A DNA stretch of 64,000 nt, taken from NCBI GenBank assembly GCA_963849955.1, contig CAWKJU010000022.1, positions 6,857-70,856 on the forward strand. The letters are read 5' to 3'. A model generated the notes under the pieces. That model was not told where the DNA came from. It saw only the letters and a list, made by a program, of their open reading frames with translations, and ran no database searches. Both the position numbers and the translations under genes were made by a program. Below are positions 9,230 to 19,375 of the stretch, one piece after another. Position 1 is the first letter of the stretch, and each line of letters starts with the position of its first letter. The stretch comes from CAWFGW01 sp963849955 (GTDB lineage: Bacteria > Bacteroidota > Bacteroidia > Cytophagales > JAAEPT01).

Positions 9230-12200
9230 TTAATTTTCATCCTCATCGGATGAATCTTTTTCCTTTTTACCTTTCTTCTTTTTCTTGTTGTCCGAATCTT
9301 CTTCCTCGCTGTCCTCTTCTACCTCTTCCTCAACAAAAAATTCCTCTTCATCCGTTGACTCCTCTTCAGAAGATTCAGTTTCTACAGGTTCTGACAATTG
9401 CTCTAACCCTTCTAGCAACTCCTCTTCTTCGCTTTTTTTATCCACCTTATTATTGGTAGGTTCAGACAACTGTTCAAGACCTTCTAGCACTTCATCTTCC
9501 TCATCTTTATTCTTATTTTCTTCTTGTTTATCTAATTCCTCAGCGGGTTCATCATCCTCAATTACTTCTTCTTCCAGTTCCTCCTCTAAAACTTGGTCTA
9601 AGAATCCCGATTCACTTTTCTTTCGTTTCTTTTTAGATTCCTCAACCTCATCACTTTCAAATAGTTCTTCGTCACTAAATTGATCTTCGATTTCTTCTTC
9701 TTCCTCTTGAATTATAGGATAAGACGTTTTAACCTCCATTTGTTCCGCCCCATAGTCAGTAGCAAATCGTTTTGTGAAACGGTTTAAATCTGAGTCATCT
9801 GCTAAAGCAAAATAATACAGACCTCTGGACGCATTTTTAGCTGATTCACTTTTGCTGGCTATTTCATCATCAAACTCCTTATAAGAAGACATAGCTAACA
9901 ACGAGCTTTGACTGTATGAAAAATAACACCACATGCTCTCTGTCAACGCTATGTAAATGTTTACATCCGGACCATTATTGGTGTTTTTTATTTCTACAAT
10001 TCCGTCTAAATAGGTAGAAATATCATTTTTACCAATGTTAGAGACACCTAATTTTCCAACACTATGCCAAGCATTTTTATCAGAATTCCACTTTAAGTTC
10101 AAGTCATAAAAACCAATTGCAGCATCCATACCCTTAATTTGCTTGTAAAGTGGGTCATAGGATTTTTCTAATGTATTCTTATAGTTAACTGCTGCTTTGT
10201 TCTCTTGTAAATTTGCCACAGCAACATATAAGCTATCATTTTTTCGAATTTTCTTAGGTAAGCTCAATAAACGGACACCCTCTGCAATGTGTTTTCCCAA
10301 TTTATCGATAGATGGAACATTAAAGTAAACGATGGCTACCCCACGAATTTTGTATAATGAATCTAAAATTCGAGTTTCACCAAAACCTCCAAAACGAACG
10401 TCTACATTTCCAACATCAATGTCTTCCTTGTCTAGCAAATCAAACTTACCACTGTATCTGTATTTCTTTTTACCCTCGTGATAAGCAAAAAAGTTGCCTG
10501 CATATTCTTCATTATGAAGCCTCTTTTCTGTACTCACCTCAAATTCTTGTGTAGAAAAATCATAAGTCAACATATTCTCCGCATGAAAAATAACAAAATC
10601 TCCATCGGACTTTTTCTTCCCTACAAACACGGGATATAGTTTTTTATGACCTGTAGAATATACAATTCCAGTGAAACTGTTATCATTACCTTCACTATCT
10701 TGACTAATTGGAATTCGAACTTCATCTAGTGTATCATGCCGCTCATATTTAATCCATTCGGAGGATTCTTCCATACCTTCAAGATTCAGTTTGACATAAC
10801 CATCTAGATCGAGATTTTTCTTATCCGACTCCATGGTGGCTTCCCCTTGGTATTGAATTTTTGGCGCTAAGAAAAAAGTATCTTCAGGAGAAACATTGCC
10901 CTTGGCTTTGGTATAAAGTTCTGTTTTCTTCTTCGAAATTGTTCTTTCTATCAGCTCAAACTTATCAAACTCAATAGCCAACGTATCCTTTTCAAAATTG
11001 ACAAATTGATACTTCGCATTTCCAGCAAAATTGTTTTTTGAATTGATTTTAATATTTGCATCAAAAAGTCTGTGGAACTTATTGGTAGTATCCATTACGA
11101 TTACGGCATTGTGTAAGGAGTCAATGTTCGCTTTTTCTCCAATGACAAGAATTCCTTTATCCGGAATTATGCTTGCATCCACAACTCTAACTTCGGGTAC
11201 CCCAGAAACAACCATTTTTAATGAATCCATATAATAAATAGCTCCTTCTGCATTAAATACTAATGAATCTTGACTCTTTTTAGTTGAATAAAAATAGGAC
11301 TTAGAAATATCTTCGCCTTCAGGCATTCGCATAGTTACCGTTCGGGCATTCATATCCCAAACACCATTATCAATAGAGGTCTTGTATTGTAAATAAGGGA
11401 ACTCGTTACTCGCAAAACCCTTTTCCTCAGGGTTGAAATTGGCTATTCCCTTCTTGATATTCATATCCACCCGTACCAAATCAGAACGAAGAGCTGGCTT
11501 ACCTTCTACATCAGATAAGATCTCAAACTGTGAATTCCTTCCTACATAATTTTCTTTCTTAAAACTAAAATCTTGTGAGATAACTAAAGAACCTTCGGTC
11601 TCTAAGATGCCTTGTCCTGACATTCCTTTTGAGGCAGACATTACTACCGTTCCATTTAATTTGGCTAAACTATCATATAAATAAATCGGTGAGGAATAAC
11701 TTGATAGTGCGAGACGATCCTTACTTACATTCCATTTTAACTCATAATCATCAACGGTCATATTCGGAGCTGTGTTAGGCCCTTCATTTATCGCTTTGGC
11801 ATACGCATGTTCACCAATCGCTTCCATAGAATCAGGATAGAATACAAAGTCTTTTGACTCGATGACTGCACTTCCCATTTCTATTCGTCCTTTTCCTCTC
11901 AAGCCCCGGCTATCCATCGAAATTGATCCAAAAAAGCGACCTTTTCCACCATATATCGGATACCCCTCCTCAGGTGCATCTCGCTTAAAACCAAAAGACA
12001 AATCTTTTTGAATTTCCATCTTTTGCTCAATATCCGGAAAAACTCCTCCTGAAATAAACGTACCATCAAAGGTGATAGAAGAAAGGTCTCCGCTCATACT
12101 ATCTACATCAAAAGGAGGGATTTTATAATATATAGAAGAGTCATAAGCACCATTTAACACTTCTTTACCAGTAAAATAAATAGAAGCTCCTTTATTCGCA

Positions 12201-14395
12201 TCAAAATGTGGGTAGCGTGGGTCGCGTTTTTTTCCCGATTTATTTCCTGGTTCGTCAAGGGTAAGTGTCCCCGAAGAATAGGTTAATTTATTATCAAGAA
12301 TTTTCTTATCAATGACTTTGCCTGTAATGCTGTCTCTCACTTCCACATAAAACTCAATAGAATCAATATCGACTAATTGAATATCGTAAGCTGAATGACT
12401 GTAGTTAAAATTTTTCCCGATGAACCGATAGTTATTCGTTGTAATCATCCCATCAGCTATAAAATCCCTGTTTTCCTTTATTGTAATCTTTCTATCGGTA
12501 GGGTACAATACAACATTCAATGAATCACTTATAATAAACTCATCCACCCCATAAACTGTCAAATCGCTATTTTGAAGGTTTAAAACACCATTAGCTCCAC
12601 CTGGATCTACCGAGCGAATAGAATAATAATCATAATCTGTTTTGTTTCTTCTTGCTAAAAGATAGTGTTGTGCTTTTTCCTTTATGATAATCAGACCTGC
12701 TTTTGGCTCATAGTCAATATAACCTGCTTGCATTAAACCAGACATGGCTGACTTCACTTGATTTAAATCTTGTTTATACGCTTTTGCAAGTTCTTCTGCA
12801 TAGAATGAAAATTTATTCTTTTGATAAGCATAATTGGTTGCCATTTGTAAAGGATGAAAAGGATATAGGCCTTGCAATTGCGCATATCGCTTCAATTGAA
12901 AATTGTCAAAGGAATCAAAATAAGCAGCCACTTCATTTTTTGCACTGATGTTGGTAAACCGAAGAACAGTATCTGCTAGATTCCAATATATGGCATCCGC
13001 TAATATTTCGATTTGATGATAACTATCCTTAAAAGGAGTGGCTTTAAACTTACTTTTGTTTTTATAAAGTTTTAAATCTTGCGTTTTTTGGTCATAATCT
13101 AAACGAATTCCAGGGTGATATATCGAATCTCCATGTTCATAAATTGTGACCGCGACAGGGTAACCAACTATAGAAGAATCTCCCATTTCAAAATCTTTTG
13201 CTTGGGCACGAAATTTTAGGGTATCTTGAAATGAAACTTCTATTTTACATTTTCCACCACTTAACGAAGAACTGTGTATTGATTTTCCTTTAAGAGAAAA
13301 ACCACCCTTATAGTTAATGTTTTCACCTAAATCTTTAATAACTACATTGCTCTTATAGGACATAAATCTTGGGTAAGATTTGTCGTTCACATTTTTAACT
13401 GATTCAACTTGGTATTCAAATATACCTTCAACTTCACCGTCAAATTTTTGTGGATAGGTTAATGATACGCCTTCGGCTTCTATTTTTGAGCTATTGATAA
13501 AAAAGGTGTATTTATCAAACGCTACTTTAACCTCTTCCGAAAGTCCAGCGCTTGTCCAATTAAACGTGCCTCCTTCGCCTATCATCTGGCTTTTGTCCAA
13601 TAGTAAACTCGCATTCGTTCCCTTAATAGTAACGGCAGAGTCTCCACCAGAAAGCATGGTGATATCTACATTCTCGAATTGTATCACTGCCCCTTTTGCA
13701 GGAGGAATATAAGTTTCTGCTTCAAAAACTAAATCTAAAGCTGAGGAAGTAGTTTCTGTTGAAGATTCTTCTTCAAAATCGTCCATTGTACCCCATGAGT
13801 CCTCTGTAGCTTCTTCATCCCAAGAATCCCACGCATTATCATTTCCCCATCCTTCATCGGCAGTTTCTTCTTTTACTTCTTCTTCAAAAACCTCCTCTTC
13901 AACTAATACCGGCTGTTCAACAAAATGGATCTTGAAGCTCCCTCCAGAAACCACATATGTATGCTTATTATCAGAATAAATGGTGTCAGATTTTAAAAAC
14001 TGGATTAAATTATCGTACGTTTGACTCATTGCCTTTCCTTTCGGAACAGTCTCAATAATTTTCTTTTGCATAATTATCAACGAATCAATAGCTGAACCAG
14101 TTAATCCTTTCTTATTAATTGCAAAGTTGATGATGTCTAAATTTTGTATGTATGTTGGGATGATGGGCAAACCACCCCTTTTCAAGGCTACAATCAGTTC
14201 AACAAATCGCTTTTTCTGTTCATCATTCAACTGACCTCCTTCCCACAGAGTTTTAAACTCGGTACTGGATTGTATGCCGCTCGGGTTTTTCTTTGCTTTT
14301 ACTTCTTCATGGATTTCATCAAAAAATTTACCCTGACTATAAACCAAGGAACTAGATAAAAAAATCAGGAAAATAGCTAAAAGCTTATTTGTCAT
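9230..14395 (-). CDS. Very large exported protein with acidic C-terminal tail, unknown function
   Basis: I do not recognise this 1721-residue protein. It starts with a signal peptide (MTNKLLAIFLIFLSSSLVYSQG). A charged segment near 165-215 is rich in E, D and W (for example WGNDNAWDSWDEE). The bulk, about 230-1500, is predicted beta-rich from alternating hydrophobic residues, with a short helical winged-helix-like stretch near 530-590. The last ~180 residues are extremely acidic and low in complexity, with LEGLEQLSEP occurring twice before a lysine-rich patch and a DEDEN end. There is no T9SS domain and no beta-barrel end signal. It begins 3 nt after prmA in a housekeeping run, which suggests a conserved envelope role. 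A periplasmic or surface scaffold is only a guess. Confidence 0.75.
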   Translation of the reverse strand: MTNKLLAIFLIFLSSSLVYSQGKFFDEIHEEVKAKKNPSGIQSSTEFKTLWEGGQLNDEQKKRFVELIVALKRGGLPIIPTYIQNLDIINFAINKKGLTGSAIDSLIIMQKKIIETVPKGKAMSQTYDNLIQFLKSDTIYSDNKHTYVVSGGSFKIHFVEQPVLVEEEVFEEEVKEETADEGWGNDNAWDSWDEEATEDSWGTMDDFEEESSTETTSSALDLVFEAETYIPPAKGAVIQFENVDITMLSGGDSAVTIKGTNASLLLDKSQMIGEGGTFNWTSAGLSEEVKVAFDKYTFFINSSKIEAEGVSLTYPQKFDGEVEGIFEYQVESVKNVNDKSYPRFMSYKSNVVIKDLGENINYKGGFSLKGKSIHSSSLSGGKCKIEVSFQDTLKFRAQAKDFEMGDSSIVGYPVAVTIYEHGDSIYHPGIRLDYDQKTQDLKLYKNKSKFKATPFKDSYHQIEILADAIYWNLADTVLRFTNISAKNEVAAYFDSFDNFQLKRYAQLQGLYPFHPLQMATNYAYQKNKFSFYAEELAKAYKQDLNQVKSAMSGLMQAGYIDYEPKAGLIIIKEKAQHYLLARRNKTDYDYYSIRSVDPGGANGVLNLQNSDLTVYGVDEFIISDSLNVVLYPTDRKITIKENRDFIADGMITTNNYRFIGKNFNYSHSAYDIQLVDIDSIEFYVEVRDSITGKVIDKKILDNKLTYSSGTLTLDEPGNKSGKKRDPRYPHFDANKGASIYFTGKEVLNGAYDSSIYYKIPPFDVDSMSGDLSSITFDGTFISGGVFPDIEQKMEIQKDLSFGFKRDAPEEGYPIYGGKGRFFGSISMDSRGLRGKGRIEMGSAVIESKDFVFYPDSMEAIGEHAYAKAINEGPNTAPNMTVDDYELKWNVSKDRLALSSYSSPIYLYDSLAKLNGTVVMSASKGMSGQGILETEGSLVISQDFSFKKENYVGRNSQFEILSDVEGKPALRSDLVRVDMNIKKGIANFNPEEKGFASNEFPYLQYKTSIDNGVWDMNARTVTMRMPEGEDISKSYFYSTKKSQDSLVFNAEGAIYYMDSLKMVVSGVPEVRVVDASIIPDKGILVIGEKANIDSLHNAVIVMDTTNKFHRLFDANIKINSKNNFAGNAKYQFVNFEKDTLAIEFDKFELIERTISKKKTELYTKAKGNVSPEDTFFLAPKIQYQGEATMESDKKNLDLDGYVKLNLEGMEESSEWIKYERHDTLDEVRIPISQDSEGNDNSFTGIVYSTGHKKLYPVFVGKKKSDGDFVIFHAENMLTYDFSTQEFEVSTEKRLHNEEYAGNFFAYHEGKKKYRYSGKFDLLDKEDIDVGNVDVRFGGFGETRILDSLYKIRGVAIVYFNVPSIDKLGKHIAEGVRLLSLPKKIRKNDSLYVAVANLQENKAAVNYKNTLEKSYDPLYKQIKGMDAAIGFYDLNLKWNSDKNAWHSVGKLGVSNIGKNDISTYLDGIVEIKNTNNGPDVNIYIALTESMWCYFSYSQSSLLAMSSYKEFDDEIASKSESAKNASRGLYYFALADDSDLNRFTKRFATDYGAEQMEVKTSYPIIQEEEEEIEDQFSDEELFESDEVEESKKKRKKSESGFLDQVLEEELEEEVIEDDEPAEELDKQEENKNKDEEDEVLEGLEQLSEPTNNKVDKKSEEEELLEGLEQLSEPVETESSEEESTDEEEFFVEEEVEEDSEEEDSDNKKKKKGKKEKDSSDEDEN

Positions 14396-14398
14396 ATC

Positions 14399-15238
14399 CT
14401 ATTTATTCTTTTTCAATCGCAGCGAAACCCAACCGTCTTTTTCTTTCTGATTTTCAAGGGACAGATCATGTTTTTTCGCTTCATACATCAAGTCTTCAAT
14501 GTCTTTTTCATAGAAGCCACTTAAGACAAGATAGCCATTTTCTTGAAGAATATTAGCAAAGTGCTGAATATCTTGAAGCAAAACATTTTTATTGATGTTC
14601 GCTAAAATTACCTCATAAGGACGATTTGGAATGGCTACATCTACTTCTCCTACACTAATATTAACAGTTTCTGTATTGTTTAACGAAAAATTATCTACTG
14701 CATTATTATAAGACCAATCATCAATGTCATAGGCAAAAACTTCGCTAGCACCCAGCTTAGCTGCCATGATTGCCAATACGCCTGTTCCACAGCCAGCGTC
14801 TAACACTTTTTTACCTTGAATGTCCATGTCCAGTTCATGAAGCAACATCATGCTTGTGGTGGCGTGATGTCCTGTTCCAAAAGACATTCGGGGGTTAATC
14901 ACTATATCGTATTTATATTCCTTATCAGGAACGTGAAATGAAGCCCTAACGATGCATTCATCACTGATGATGCTTTGTTCAAAGTTTTTCTCCCACTCTT
15001 CGTTCCAGTTTTTGTTTTCTAACTCTGAAACAGAATAGTTAAATTCCACGACATCTTCATATTGCTGCTGCAAGTCTTTGATGACTTCTTCATCAAACTC
15101 ATCAATTAAAATATAAGCTTGTACACCTGTCTCTGTTTCCTGAAAGGAATCATAACCGTGCTGATCTAATTCAGCTATGATTAAATCTGAAAATTCAGCT
15201 GAAATTTCAAAGTTGACTTCTAAATATAATGCTGCCAT
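14399..15238 (-). CDS. prmA: Ribosomal protein L11 methyltransferase
   Basis: PrmA trimethylates lysines and the N-terminus of ribosomal protein L11 using S-adenosylmethionine. The 279-residue protein has the N-terminal substrate-recognition domain (about 1-95), the linker with PRMSFGTGHHATT at 117-127, and the SAM-binding motif VLDAGCGTGVLAI at 145-157. The catalytic-domain LANINKNVL follows near 213. The start ATG directly follows the stop codon of the DUF6150-type gene with no intervening base, so translation is probably coupled. Confidence 0.95.
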   Translation of the reverse strand: MAALYLEVNFEISAEFSDLIIAELDQHGYDSFQETETGVQAYILIDEFDEEVIKDLQQQYEDVVEFNYSVSELENKNWNEEWEKNFEQSIISDECIVRASFHVPDKEYKYDIVINPRMSFGTGHHATTSMMLLHELDMDIQGKKVLDAGCGTGVLAIMAAKLGASEVFAYDIDDWSYNNAVDNFSLNNTETVNISVGEVDVAIPNRPYEVILANINKNVLLQDIQHFANILQENGYLVLSGFYEKDIEDLMYEAKKHDLSLENQKEKDGWVSLRLKKNK

Positions 15239-15583
15239 TTAATTACAGGTTGCGAAGGCTTGAACATCCGTATAAAAAATGCTGAAATCAGCCAAACCCT
15301 GTTCCTTTTCTAGGTATAAAATATAATCAGCAAAACCCCGCTCTTCTGTAATATACCACAAACCACTATCGTCTGCCATCATGTGATTTTCTTCTTCAAA
15401 AACCACGACATCAGCAAAACCCTCTGTGGTAGTGACGTATACTGAGTAGTCAGCTAACTCTTTATTTTTTTCAAAATAAATAGCTCCAAACACTCGACAG
15501 TAATCAACCTGAGGTTTAACATTGATGCCTGACTTTACAGGCATCAATATTAGTAATAGTCCTATTGAAATAAGGAATCTCAA
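15239..15583 (-). CDS. DUF6150-like small exported repeat protein
   Basis: The 114-residue product has a hydrophobic N-terminus that looks like a signal peptide (MRFLISIGLLLILMPVKSG). The mature part is four or five short repeats of a beta-hairpin type with the core (L/F)ADxxVY: ELADYSVYV, GFADVVVFE, GFADYILYL, GLADFSIFY. This matches the family annotated as DUF6150, whose function is unknown. The start codon appears to be TTG at 15583-15581, placed immediately after the TAA of tpiA. No better start is available without losing the signal sequence. Zero-gap junctions to tpiA before and prmA after imply an operon. Confidence 0.75.
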   Translation of the reverse strand: MRFLISIGLLLILMPVKSGINVKPQVDYCRVFGAIYFEKNKELADYSVYVTTTEGFADVVVFEEENHMMADDSGLWYITEERGFADYILYLEKEQGLADFSIFYTDVQAFATCN

Positions 15584-16342
15584 TTAGAATGATTTAATTA
15601 TTTCCACAAAATCAGCAGCTTTCAATGAAGCACCACCAATCAAACCACCATCAACGTCTGGGCAAGCAAACAATTCTTGTGCATTGGATGGTTTACAGCT
15701 TCCTCCGTACAATAATGAAGTTGCTTTTGCAGAACCTTCACCGTATTTAGAAGCGATATGATCACGTAACACTTTATGCATTTCTTGTGCTTGTTCTGTG
15801 CTTGCAGTTACGCCTGTTCCTATTGCCCAGATTGGTTCATATGCAATTACTACTTTAGAAAATTGCTCTTCGCTTAAGTCAAATAAACCATCTGTTAATT
15901 GTTGTTTAACAAAATCAAAGTGAATACCTGCTTCTCTTTGAGACAAAGTCTCACCACAACAAAAAATTGGTGTTAGCCCACTTGCTAATACAGCTTTTAC
16001 TTTTTCAGCTAGAAACTCATCGGATTCGTTAAAGTATTCTCTTCGTTCACTATGACCCAATATCACATATTCGATACCAGCAGACTTCAGCATAGATGGT
16101 GAAACTTCACCAGTGTACGCGCCAGAATCTTTAGAATAACAGTTTTGCGCTCCAACTTTTATGTCAGACTTAGCTACTTTCTGTTGCACAGGAATTAAGT
16201 TGATCATCGTTGGGCAAACCACTACAGTTACGTTGTTTACTTTTTCTTTTGTTAATAAATCAACTAACTCACCAGCTAGTTCTATAGAGGCTTCTACATT
16301 ATTATTCAACTTCCAATTTCCTGCTACAATTTTCTTTCCCAT
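15584..16342 (-). CDS. tpiA: Triose-phosphate isomerase
   Basis: This cytosolic glycolytic TIM-barrel enzyme interconverts dihydroxyacetone phosphate and glyceraldehyde 3-phosphate. The 252-residue length is standard. Active-site landmarks are N9 and K11 in GNWKLNN, the histidine in ILGHSERREYF, the catalytic glutamate in AYEPIWAIGTG (the start of loop 6), and the phosphate-binding GGSCKPSN and GLIGGASL segments. It is 35 nt downstream of uvrA, and that gap contains TATCTTTG, a good match to the Bacteroidota -7 box, so it may have its own promoter. Confidence 0.98.
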   Translation of the reverse strand: MGKKIVAGNWKLNNNVEASIELAGELVDLLTKEKVNNVTVVVCPTMINLIPVQQKVAKSDIKVGAQNCYSKDSGAYTGEVSPSMLKSAGIEYVILGHSERREYFNESDEFLAEKVKAVLASGLTPIFCCGETLSQREAGIHFDFVKQQLTDGLFDLSEEQFSKVVIAYEPIWAIGTGVTASTEQAQEMHKVLRDHIASKYGEGSAKATSLLYGGSCKPSNAQELFACPDVDGGLIGGASLKAADFVEIIKSF

Positions 16343-16377
16343 GATATTATTTTTCTTTTATAGAATTCAAAGATAAT

Positions 16378-19191
16378 TTATTCAACAAAAACGGACTTAC
16401 TTTTCTCTAATTTTTCTGCCAAGTATTTAGCAGTATATCCTTTTCCATTTTTCACTAATTCCTCTGGCGTCCCTACACCCATAATCGTACCACCATTTTC
16501 TCCTCCTTCGGGACCTAAGTCAATTAACCAATCAGCACACTTCACTACTTCTTGGTTGTGCTCAATTACTATCAACGAATGTCCAATGTCTACTAGTGCA
16601 TTGAAAGCCGTTAATAATTTTTTAATGTCGTGAAAATGTAAACCTGTAGTGGGTTCATCAAAGATAAAAAGAGTGGGATCTTCAGACACGCCCTTACTTA
16701 AGAAATAAGCTAACTTCACACGTTGTGCCTCACCTCCTGACAAAGAGGAAGAAGATTGGCCTAAGGTGATGTAACCTAAACCCACCCGTTGAAGTGGCAT
16801 TAATTTTTCTATCAACTTAGGTTGTTTTTGAAAAAAAATGATTGCCTCGTCAACTGTCAATTTCAATACTTCTGAAATACTTTTTCCTTCATACTCAACT
16901 TCGACAACTTCTTGTTTAAATCGCTTTCCTTTGCAACTCTCACAGGTCAATCGAATGTCTGCCATAAACTGCATTTCTATAGTGACTTCTCCTTCGCCTT
17001 GACATAAATCACAACGGCCACCATCTACATTAAACGAAAAGTGTGCAGGCTTATATCCTCGTTGTTTTGCCAAGGGCTGGTCAGCATATAAGGCTCTAAT
17101 TTGATCATAGGCTTTGATATAAGTCACAGGGTTAGAGCGTGACGATTTACCAATGGGGTTTTGATCCACAAACTCAACTTTTTGAATTCTATCTAGACTT
17201 CCTTCTAACAACCTGTATTTAGATTTAACATCTATAAATTCCCCAAACCGTTTTTTTAAAGCAGGATATAAAATTTGTTTTATCAAAGTCGATTTCCCTG
17301 AGCCTGACACACCAGTTATTACGGTAAGTGTGTTGAGCGGAAAGTCCACATCTACATTTTTAAGATTATTTTCCTGGGCTCCTTTAATAGAAATTTTTTC
17401 TAACCATTTTCTTCGTTTAGAAGGTACCTCAATGGTTAAGCTGCCGGAAAGATATTGTGCGGTGTATGACTCTGAACCAGGCATCTGGTCGAGGGTGCCT
17501 TCAAATATTAACTCCCCTCCGTGACTACCAGCATCTGGACCAATATCTAAAATTTGATCTGCTGCGCGCATCACCTCCTCCTCATGTTCTACCACAATAA
17601 CCGTGTTACCCATGTCGCGCAATTCAAGTAACACATCAATGAGTTGAGTAGTATCTCTAGGATGCAAACCAATACTTGGTTCATCTAAAATATACATGGA
17701 TCCTACTAAAGCACTACCTAAAGAAGTGGCAAGTTTTATACGCTGAAACTCTCCACCAGAAAGTGTTTGTGTTAATCTATTTAAAGTCAAATAACCTAAT
17801 CCGACTTGGTTAATGTATTTAAGTCGATTCTTAATTTCATTTAAGATGCGCTTAGCTATTTTTTCTTCGTGTGCAGTTAGTTTTATTTCATCAAAATGAA
17901 TCGCTAAACGATTAATAGGAAGCAACACCAACTCCGTTAAATGTTTCTTGTCAATTTTGACGTATTGGGTATCTGCTCGCAGACGAGTCCCTTTACAGTC
18001 GGGACATACAGTTCTTCCGCGATAGCGTGAAAGCATGACACGGTATTGAATTTTGTGGGTTTGTGACTCTAAAAATTTAAAGAACTTATGAAGCCCATCA
18101 AAGTATTTATTGCCTTTCCAAATCAGTGCTTTATGCTCTTCGTCTAATTCATTGAATGGTCGATGAATAGGAAAATCGAATTCAATACCTTTCTTAATTA
18201 AAGGAACTAACCACTGACCCATTTTTTCGCCTTTCCAGGGAGCTATCGCACCTTCATACACTGATAGCGATTTATCTGGAATTACTAAATCTTCATCTAT
18301 TCCCAAGACATGCCCAAAACCGTCACAGGTTTTGCAAGCACCATATGGATTATTAAAGCTAAAAAAATTAGTCGTTGGCTCTTCGAACTTAATTCCATCT
18401 AACTCAAAGCGATCTGAAAATTGACGTTGCAATCCCCCTAATACCTGAATGCTACACGTACCCTCCCCTTCAAAAAAAGCGGTTTGAACGGAGTCTGCTA
18501 TACGAAATTGATTCGCCTCATCCCCCCCAGCAACTACTCGGTCTATAATTATTTGTACTTCGTTGAAATTTTTTGCCTCGGCAAGAATTTCTTCAATGAG
18601 TTGTACTTCATCATCTCTCCACACACGAGAAAATCCTTTTTGAAGAAGAATTTCCAACTCTTGTTTTATTTTTCTTCCCCTGTCCACTAAGGGGGCAAGT
18701 ACCATTAACTTTGTACCTTCCTGATGAGAATTTACAAACTCTACTACATCTGTAACGTCATCTTTTTTTACCACTTCACCAGAAATTGGTGAATACGTCA
18801 CGCCAATTCTAGCATATAAAAGTTTGAGGTAGTCATAAATCTCAGTGGTGGTACCAACAGTCGATCGTGGGTTTTTTGAAGAAACTTTTTGCTCAATGGC
18901 AATGGCAGGTGAAACCCCCTTAATATAATCCACATCGGGTTTTTCCATTCTACCTAAAAACTGGCGTGCATAGGAACTTAAACTTTCCACATACATCCGT
19001 TGGCCTTCGGCAAACAAAGTATCGAAGGCAAGGGAGGATTTACCTGACCCTGAGACTCCTGTCACCACTGTCAGTTTGTTTCTAGGAATAGCAACAGATA
19101 GGTTTTTAAGGTTATTTACCCTTGCCCCCTTAATGATGATATACTCCTTGGGGTCCAACTGCTCCAACTCTTTCTCTGTGAATAAGCCCAT
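16378..19191 (-). CDS. uvrA: Excinuclease ABC subunit A
   Basis: UvrA recognises DNA lesions in nucleotide excision repair and loads UvrB. The 937-residue protein has two ABC ATPase halves, each with Walker A GVSGSGKS and a signature of the LSGGE type (TLSGGEFQRIKLA and SLSGGEAQRVKLA). Zinc-module cysteines are seen in CKTCDGFG, CPDCKGTRL, CDLCQGEGE and CESCKGKRF. The length is normal for the family. A run of seven G on the coding strand (18522-18528) encodes AGGDE in frame and appears harmless. The gene is the first of a long minus-strand run and diverges from the sigma-factor gene. Confidence 0.98.
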   Translation of the reverse strand: MGLFTEKELEQLDPKEYIIIKGARVNNLKNLSVAIPRNKLTVVTGVSGSGKSSLAFDTLFAEGQRMYVESLSSYARQFLGRMEKPDVDYIKGVSPAIAIEQKVSSKNPRSTVGTTTEIYDYLKLLYARIGVTYSPISGEVVKKDDVTDVVEFVNSHQEGTKLMVLAPLVDRGRKIKQELEILLQKGFSRVWRDDEVQLIEEILAEAKNFNEVQIIIDRVVAGGDEANQFRIADSVQTAFFEGEGTCSIQVLGGLQRQFSDRFELDGIKFEEPTTNFFSFNNPYGACKTCDGFGHVLGIDEDLVIPDKSLSVYEGAIAPWKGEKMGQWLVPLIKKGIEFDFPIHRPFNELDEEHKALIWKGNKYFDGLHKFFKFLESQTHKIQYRVMLSRYRGRTVCPDCKGTRLRADTQYVKIDKKHLTELVLLPINRLAIHFDEIKLTAHEEKIAKRILNEIKNRLKYINQVGLGYLTLNRLTQTLSGGEFQRIKLATSLGSALVGSMYILDEPSIGLHPRDTTQLIDVLLELRDMGNTVIVVEHEEEVMRAADQILDIGPDAGSHGGELIFEGTLDQMPGSESYTAQYLSGSLTIEVPSKRRKWLEKISIKGAQENNLKNVDVDFPLNTLTVITGVSGSGKSTLIKQILYPALKKRFGEFIDVKSKYRLLEGSLDRIQKVEFVDQNPIGKSSRSNPVTYIKAYDQIRALYADQPLAKQRGYKPAHFSFNVDGGRCDLCQGEGEVTIEMQFMADIRLTCESCKGKRFKQEVVEVEYEGKSISEVLKLTVDEAIIFFQKQPKLIEKLMPLQRVGLGYITLGQSSSSLSGGEAQRVKLAYFLSKGVSEDPTLFIFDEPTTGLHFHDIKKLLTAFNALVDIGHSLIVIEHNQEVVKCADWLIDLGPEGGENGGTIMGVGTPEELVKNGKGYTAKYLAEKLEKSKSVFVE

Positions 19192-19298
19192 GTGGCAATC
19201 TACTCTTTTTTTGTGATTTGAAAGTTACCTCTTATGCTGATTTTGTATAAACCGAAACAATTACAGAATGGTTTCTGTTTTGTGAAATGAAAATCTAT

Positions 19299-19306
19299 TA
19301 TCTTTG
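19299..19306 (+). promoter_or_regulatory. -7 box of the ECF sigma-factor promoter
   Basis: TATCTTTG fits the Bacteroidota -7 consensus TAnnTTTG exactly. A T-rich segment with TTCTG and TTTTG lies 16-21 nt upstream as a loose -33 region. The predicted transcript starts about 65-75 nt before the sigma-factor start codon. Confidence 0.55.
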
Positions 19307-19375
19307 AGTAGATCGTAAATTAATTATTCACTCTAACCCATACAATATCGATATAGAACTCTACGTTACCAATTT

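Noticed and set aside
9285..9683. A plus-strand open frame of 132 codons extremely rich in serine, antisense to the acidic tail.
   Set aside because: It is the complement of GAA/GAG/GAT-rich codons of the 1721-residue protein. Serine-only composition and no start context mark it as a shadow.
18522..18528. G7 tracts in uvrA, in the cyclophilin gene (53660-53666) and in the DegP-type protease gene (61077-61083) as possible switch sites.
   Set aside because: All are in frame in housekeeping genes, are one base shorter than the lipoprotein tracts, and encode conserved glycines. They are noted as background against the phase-variation idea.
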